This document shows, in pieces, positions 5,894 to 8,444 of a DNA stretch of 8,444 nt. The DNA comes from Candidatus Omnitrophota bacterium. GTDB taxonomy: Bacteria > Omnitrophota > Gorgyraeia > Gygaellales > Profunditerraquicolaceae. A program made the translations under genes and the position numbers. The notes under the pieces are model-generated. The model worked only from the letters and a program-made list of their open reading frames with translations, was not told the origin of the DNA and made no database searches. The stretch lies in assembly GCA_028717985.1 (NCBI GenBank), contig JAQUMS010000016.1, positions 2,657 to 11,100 on the forward strand, written 5' to 3'. Each line of letters starts with the position of its first letter. The first letter of the stretch is position 1.

Positions 5894-6493
5894 ATGGGAA
5901 CTCACGGAATTTTACTTCAATTGCGTTTATTACTGGACGAAGCGATTACATATAAAACTAAAAAGGAATCGTTGCGTATCGCCAGAGAAGGTGTCCGCGC
6001 GTCCCGTGAAAAGAAATTAACCGGGGAACTGGAATATTTTAAAGGGCAAATAGACCTGATAAATGGGAAATTTGTCAGTGCGATCGAACATTTTGACGCG
6101 GCGATCAGTTTTAATCCTCAGGATGGCGCGGCATATAATGACCGGGCATTATGTATGGTCGAGATCGGCATTATAGACGAGGCATTGCCGTATTTCGATA
6201 AAGGTATTGAGGTTGAACCCGATTATGCTACAATTTATCATAACAAGGGATGGCTTCTGAATAATATCGGCAGGTACACCGAAGCTTTACGCTGTTTTAA
6301 GAAAGCCCTGGAACTGGAGCCTGACCGGGCCGTTACCTATGAAAGTGTGGCTGCTGCTTTGGTTAATATGAGAGATTTAAGAGGTGCGATAGAAGCCTAT
6401 AACCGCGTTTTGGGACTTTTGAAACCCGGTTACTCCCGGACCATTAAACTGCAAATCCAACAGAGAATTAAAGAACTGGAAAAAAGAGTATAG
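5894..6493 (+). CDS. TPR repeat protein, soluble, function unknown
   Basis: The 199-residue protein is built mainly of tetratricopeptide repeats, which form helical hairpins used as protein-protein docking surfaces. About four repeats are visible: residues ~45-78, ~79-112, ~113-146 and ~147-177, each with the TPR pattern (for example YHNKGWLLNNIGRYTEALRC then FKKALELEPD). An N-terminal helical region (1-44) and a charged C-terminal helix (about 183-199) cap the array. No signal peptide, membrane segment or catalytic domain is visible, so it is probably a cytoplasmic adaptor; the partner cannot be named. ATG 5894 is preceded at 7 bases by a weak AAGAG. It follows the inverted repeat and lies 48 bases before the gene for the exported protein, so the two may be co-transcribed. 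Confidence 0.82.
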   Translation: MGTHGILLQLRLLLDEAITYKTKKESLRIAREGVRASREKKLTGELEYFKGQIDLINGKFVSAIEHFDAAISFNPQDGAAYNDRALCMVEIGIIDEALPYFDKGIEVEPDYATIYHNKGWLLNNIGRYTEALRCFKKALELEPDRAVTYESVAAALVNMRDLRGAIEAYNRVLGLLKPGYSRTIKLQIQQRIKELEKRV

Positions 6494-6541
6494 TTTTTTG
6501 ACTTTTTTTGAGATGATGGCGTAAAAGTCCATAGATGTCAT

Positions 6542-7351
6542 ATGCGGAAATATTATATATGTTTACTGTATTTTATTTTTATTCTTGCGCCCGGAGGTAT
6601 TTTTGTATCAGCGCAGGAAGAGATTTTGCCTTCCGCGGATGAAATTCCCCGGATTGAGAAACGGGGGAGAGAAATCGCGGAGTATGAACGGGCGGCGATG
6701 AGCGCGACTGATATGCTCTGGGATATGGGGGCGGAAGAGGAGAAGCTGGAAATTTATATCGCGGAAAAAGCATCGGGGCGCTGGAATGTTTATTTTGGAA
6801 AATTTTTCAATGACCAGTCAGGTTTTGAAGTGAATTATTTTTTTTCAGCGCCGGTTGATGACCCTCACGCTATGGAAAAATATCCGGTGCCGCGTATTAC
6901 AAACGAGATCAGGATGAGGGCCGCCGCGGTGAAAACAGCGTTGAAATCCATAGAACCGGAGGCAAAAGCGTCCGGGTATAACACCGATGTTTTTCGCGAG
7001 GACGACGGGACTATCAGTGTGTATCTTATTCCCGGTAATACCAATCCGGATGTGGTTGTTTTGGGCGGAGATTTTCGCGTGATTGTTTCCCATGACGGTA
7101 CAAAAACGCTCGATAAAATCGTTTTGCATAAAGGGATTTTAGATATGCCCGCTCAGAATAAAACGGGGAAAACGGGAGGCTTCCATACTCATATTCTCGG
7201 GGATAATGCCATGGAAACCGATATTGCTTTTGTGCTTTTGAATCCTCAGTTTGCGCCGCATTTGATTTTGGGCAGGGAATGGGTTTCTCAGATTAACAAA
7301 GATGGAAAAGTTACGGTGTTAGGCCGGACAAAAGAAATACTTTTAAATTAA
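6542..7351 (+). CDS. Exported protein of uncharacterised family with C-terminal HTH...D motif
   Basis: The 269-residue protein starts with a Sec signal peptide: MRKYY, a hydrophobic stretch (about 6-22), and a likely signal peptidase I site after VSA (A24|Q25). The mature part is a helical, acidic N-terminal region followed by an alpha/beta domain. Notable conserved-looking segments are GTISVYLIPGNTNPD (156-170), VLGGDFRVIVS (173-183) and GGFHTHILGDNAMETDIAFV (212-231). H215, H217 and D227 could form a metal site faintly like JAMM/MPN proteases (HxH...D), but the expected serine is missing. From memory, similar secreted hypothetical proteins with LGGD and HTH...TD blocks exist in other bacteria; I cannot name the family. 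No lipobox or C-terminal membrane anchor is seen. No SD precedes ATG 6542. It is followed 22 bases later by mtnA, with no obvious functional link. Confidence 0.75.
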   Translation: MRKYYICLLYFIFILAPGGIFVSAQEEILPSADEIPRIEKRGREIAEYERAAMSATDMLWDMGAEEEKLEIYIAEKASGRWNVYFGKFFNDQSGFEVNYFFSAPVDDPHAMEKYPVPRITNEIRMRAAAVKTALKSIEPEAKASGYNTDVFREDDGTISVYLIPGNTNPDVVVLGGDFRVIVSHDGTKTLDKIVLHKGILDMPAQNKTGKTGGFHTHILGDNAMETDIAFVLLNPQFAPHLILGREWVSQINKDGKVTVLGRTKEILLN

Positions 7352-7363
7352 CCCTGAACGCGT

Positions 7364-7367
7364 GGAG
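7364..7367 (+). promoter_or_regulatory. Ribosome binding site deciding the mtnA start
   Basis: GGAG sits 6 bases before ATG 7374. It overlaps an in-frame GTG (7362) that would otherwise give a start four codons earlier, so the ATG at 7374 is preferred. Confidence 0.7.
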
Positions 7368-7373
7368 ATACCT

Positions 7374-8390
7374 ATGGCTGAATTGATGACTATTCGGTGG
7401 AGCAAAAACGGGATCACAATGATTGACCAGACTAAACTGCCTTCCGGGCTGGATTATATTCATATAACCGATATCCGCCATCTTTGGGATGCGATCAAGG
7501 CTTTGAAAGTCCGGGGGGCCCCGGCATTAGGAGCGGCGGCGGCATTAGGTGTGTATCTGGGGATTAAAGATTCCAAAGCGAAGACGTTTGATGCGTTCGC
7601 GAAAGATGTTGAGAAGGTTATCCGGTATCTGGGATCATCCCGGCCTACCGCGCGGAACTTATTCTGGGGGCTGGAACGCATGAGAGATATCGCGTTCCGG
7701 TTTAAAGATAAACCAATTCCAGTCATCAAAGAAAAACTATTTGCGGAGGCCCAGAAGGTTATAGAAGAGGACCGAAGCGTCTGCCGTAAAATAGGGGAAT
7801 ACGGGGCCAAACTTATTAAAAATAATGATACGATTTTAACCGTATGCAATACAGGGATACTTGCGACTATTGATTACGGGACCGCGCTCGGTGTGATCTA
7901 TCGGGCGCACGAAGACGGAAAAAACATAAAAGTTTTTGCCTGTGAAACCCGTCCGTTATTGCAGGGCGCGCGCCTGACCGCGTGGGAACTTGACAGAAAA
8001 GGTATTGATGTGACTCTTATCTGCGATAATATGGCGGCAACCGTAATGAAGAACGGAAATATTTCAAAAGTTCTCGCCGGTGCCGACAGAATCGCCGCTA
8101 ACGGTGATACGGCAAATAAAATCGGGACATACAGCCTCGCGGTCCTCTGCCGGTATCATAAAATCCCGTTTTACATCGCGGCCCCGGTTTCCACGTTTGA
8201 CTTGAGCATTAAAACCGGGAAAGGTATCCCCATTGAAGAACGTCCGCACTCCGAAGTAAAAGAATTATTTTTTAAGGAACCAATGGCGTCTGCGCGCGTT
8301 AAAGTTTTTAATCCCGCTTTTGACGTGACCGATCATACGCTTATCGCCGGAATTATTACCGAACGGGGAATCATTAAACCGCCGTATTAG
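7374..8390 (+). CDS. mtnA: S-methyl-5-thioribose-1-phosphate isomerase
   Basis: Converts 5-methylthioribose 1-phosphate to 5-methylthioribulose 1-phosphate in the methionine salvage pathway. With the start at 7374 it has 338 residues, typical for MtnA. Motifs in order: IDQTKLPSG (17-25), KVRGAPALGAAAALGVYLG (45-63), SRPTARNLFWGLERM (89-103), the catalytic-cysteine segment TVCNTGILAT (C158, matching B. subtilis C160), GTALGVI, CETRPLLQGARLTAWEL (190-206), ICDNMAATVM (216-225), GADRIAANGDTANKIGTY with D238 (matching catalytic D240), PVSTFDL (271-277), PIEERPHSEV and NPAFDVT (313-319). This separates it from eIF2B-alpha-like and ribose-1,5-bisphosphate isomerase relatives. One small oddity is Asp after FDVT, where most members have Pro. 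It has a good SD and no other salvage genes beside it. A heptamer repeat block follows. Confidence 0.95.
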   Translation: MAELMTIRWSKNGITMIDQTKLPSGLDYIHITDIRHLWDAIKALKVRGAPALGAAAALGVYLGIKDSKAKTFDAFAKDVEKVIRYLGSSRPTARNLFWGLERMRDIAFRFKDKPIPVIKEKLFAEAQKVIEEDRSVCRKIGEYGAKLIKNNDTILTVCNTGILATIDYGTALGVIYRAHEDGKNIKVFACETRPLLQGARLTAWELDRKGIDVTLICDNMAATVMKNGNISKVLAGADRIAANGDTANKIGTYSLAVLCRYHKIPFYIAAPVSTFDLSIKTGKGIPIEERPHSEVKELFFKEPMASARVKVFNPAFDVTDHTLIAGIITERGIIKPPY

Positions 8391-8411
8391 AAAAATATAA
8401 AGAAGCTGTTA

Positions 8412-8444
8412 AGTTCTTAGGTCTTTGGTCTTAGTTCTTAGGAA
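8412..8444. repeat. TCTTAG-type heptamer repeat, copy 3 (cut by window end)
   Basis: Four tandem 7-base units are visible: 8414-8420 ttcttag, 8421-8427 gtctttg, 8428-8434 gtcttag, 8435-8441 ttcttag. Bases 8412-8434 match the reverse complement of the right arm of copy 2 (5843-5865) at 21 of 23 positions, so this is the same element. A complementary right arm, if present, would lie past the window end. Confidence 0.7.

Noticed and set aside
6500..6529. Hairpin gactttt/aaaagtc between the TPR and exported-protein genes as a terminator, and TTGACT at 6498 as a -35 box
   Set aside because: The stem is 7 mostly A-T pairs with a 16-base loop and no T-run after it; no acceptable -10 box lies at the right distance from TTGACT.
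7184..7222. True JAMM/MPN protease motif in the exported protein
   Set aside because: The required serine of HxH-x(7)-S-x(2)-D is absent, so only a loose resemblance is reported.
7362..7373. GTG 7362 as the mtnA start
   Set aside because: It overlaps the GGAG that is well placed for ATG 7374, and the extra residues add nothing conserved.
7374..8390. mtnA as a ribose-1,5-bisphosphate isomerase or eIF2B-like protein
   Set aside because: The CNTG and GADRIAANGD motifs, the length and the RGAPA/SRPTARN blocks fit MtnA closely.

Overview
This is a densely packed bacterial window with nine protein-coding genes, all on the + strand. No rRNA, tRNA, CRISPR array, transposase or phage gene was seen. 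Base composition looks balanced to slightly AT-rich by eye; it was not computed. The proteins are typically bacterial (type-II-like thymidylate kinase, DNA polymerase III delta-prime, a PSP1/RicT protein, a bacterial MetRS). The gene order tmk-holB-ricT-metG-tatD recalls the Firmicutes order (B. subtilis tmk-yaaQ-yaaR-holB-yaaT-yabA ... metS-yabD). However, the gaps hold short TCTTAG-type repeats and a CCTGCCTG palindrome, which I associate with genomes of uncultured phyla such as Candidatus Omnitrophota. That placement is a recollection-based inference and should be treated as weak.

Positions 1-5799 look like one housekeeping operon. It holds the 3' part of tmk (dTMP kinase), a 78-base repeat-bearing gap, holB, ricT (overlaps holB by 13 bases), metG (ATGA overlap with ricT), tatD (18-base gap) and a DUF362/double [4Fe-4S] ferredoxin-like protein (ATGA overlap with tatD). 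The products serve dTTP supply, clamp loading, RNA-processing control (by analogy to Bacillus RicT), Met-tRNA charging and 3'-5' nuclease repair or quality control. The Fe-S protein has no known function.

Positions 5800-5893 form a gap filled almost entirely by an imperfect inverted repeat built from 7-base TCTTAG units. A second, looser gene group follows: a soluble TPR protein, a Sec-exported protein of an uncharacterised type with an HTH...D cluster near its C-terminus, and mtnA (methylthioribose-1-phosphate isomerase, methionine salvage). The window ends in another block of the same heptamer repeat.

Most start codons lack a good Shine-Dalgarno sequence; only ricT and mtnA have clear ones. 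The most unexpected sequence-level signals are the heptamer repeats, present in three gaps, and a 29-base segment shared at 27 of 29 positions by holB and the DUF362 gene in different reading frames. No clearly new multi-gene system was found.
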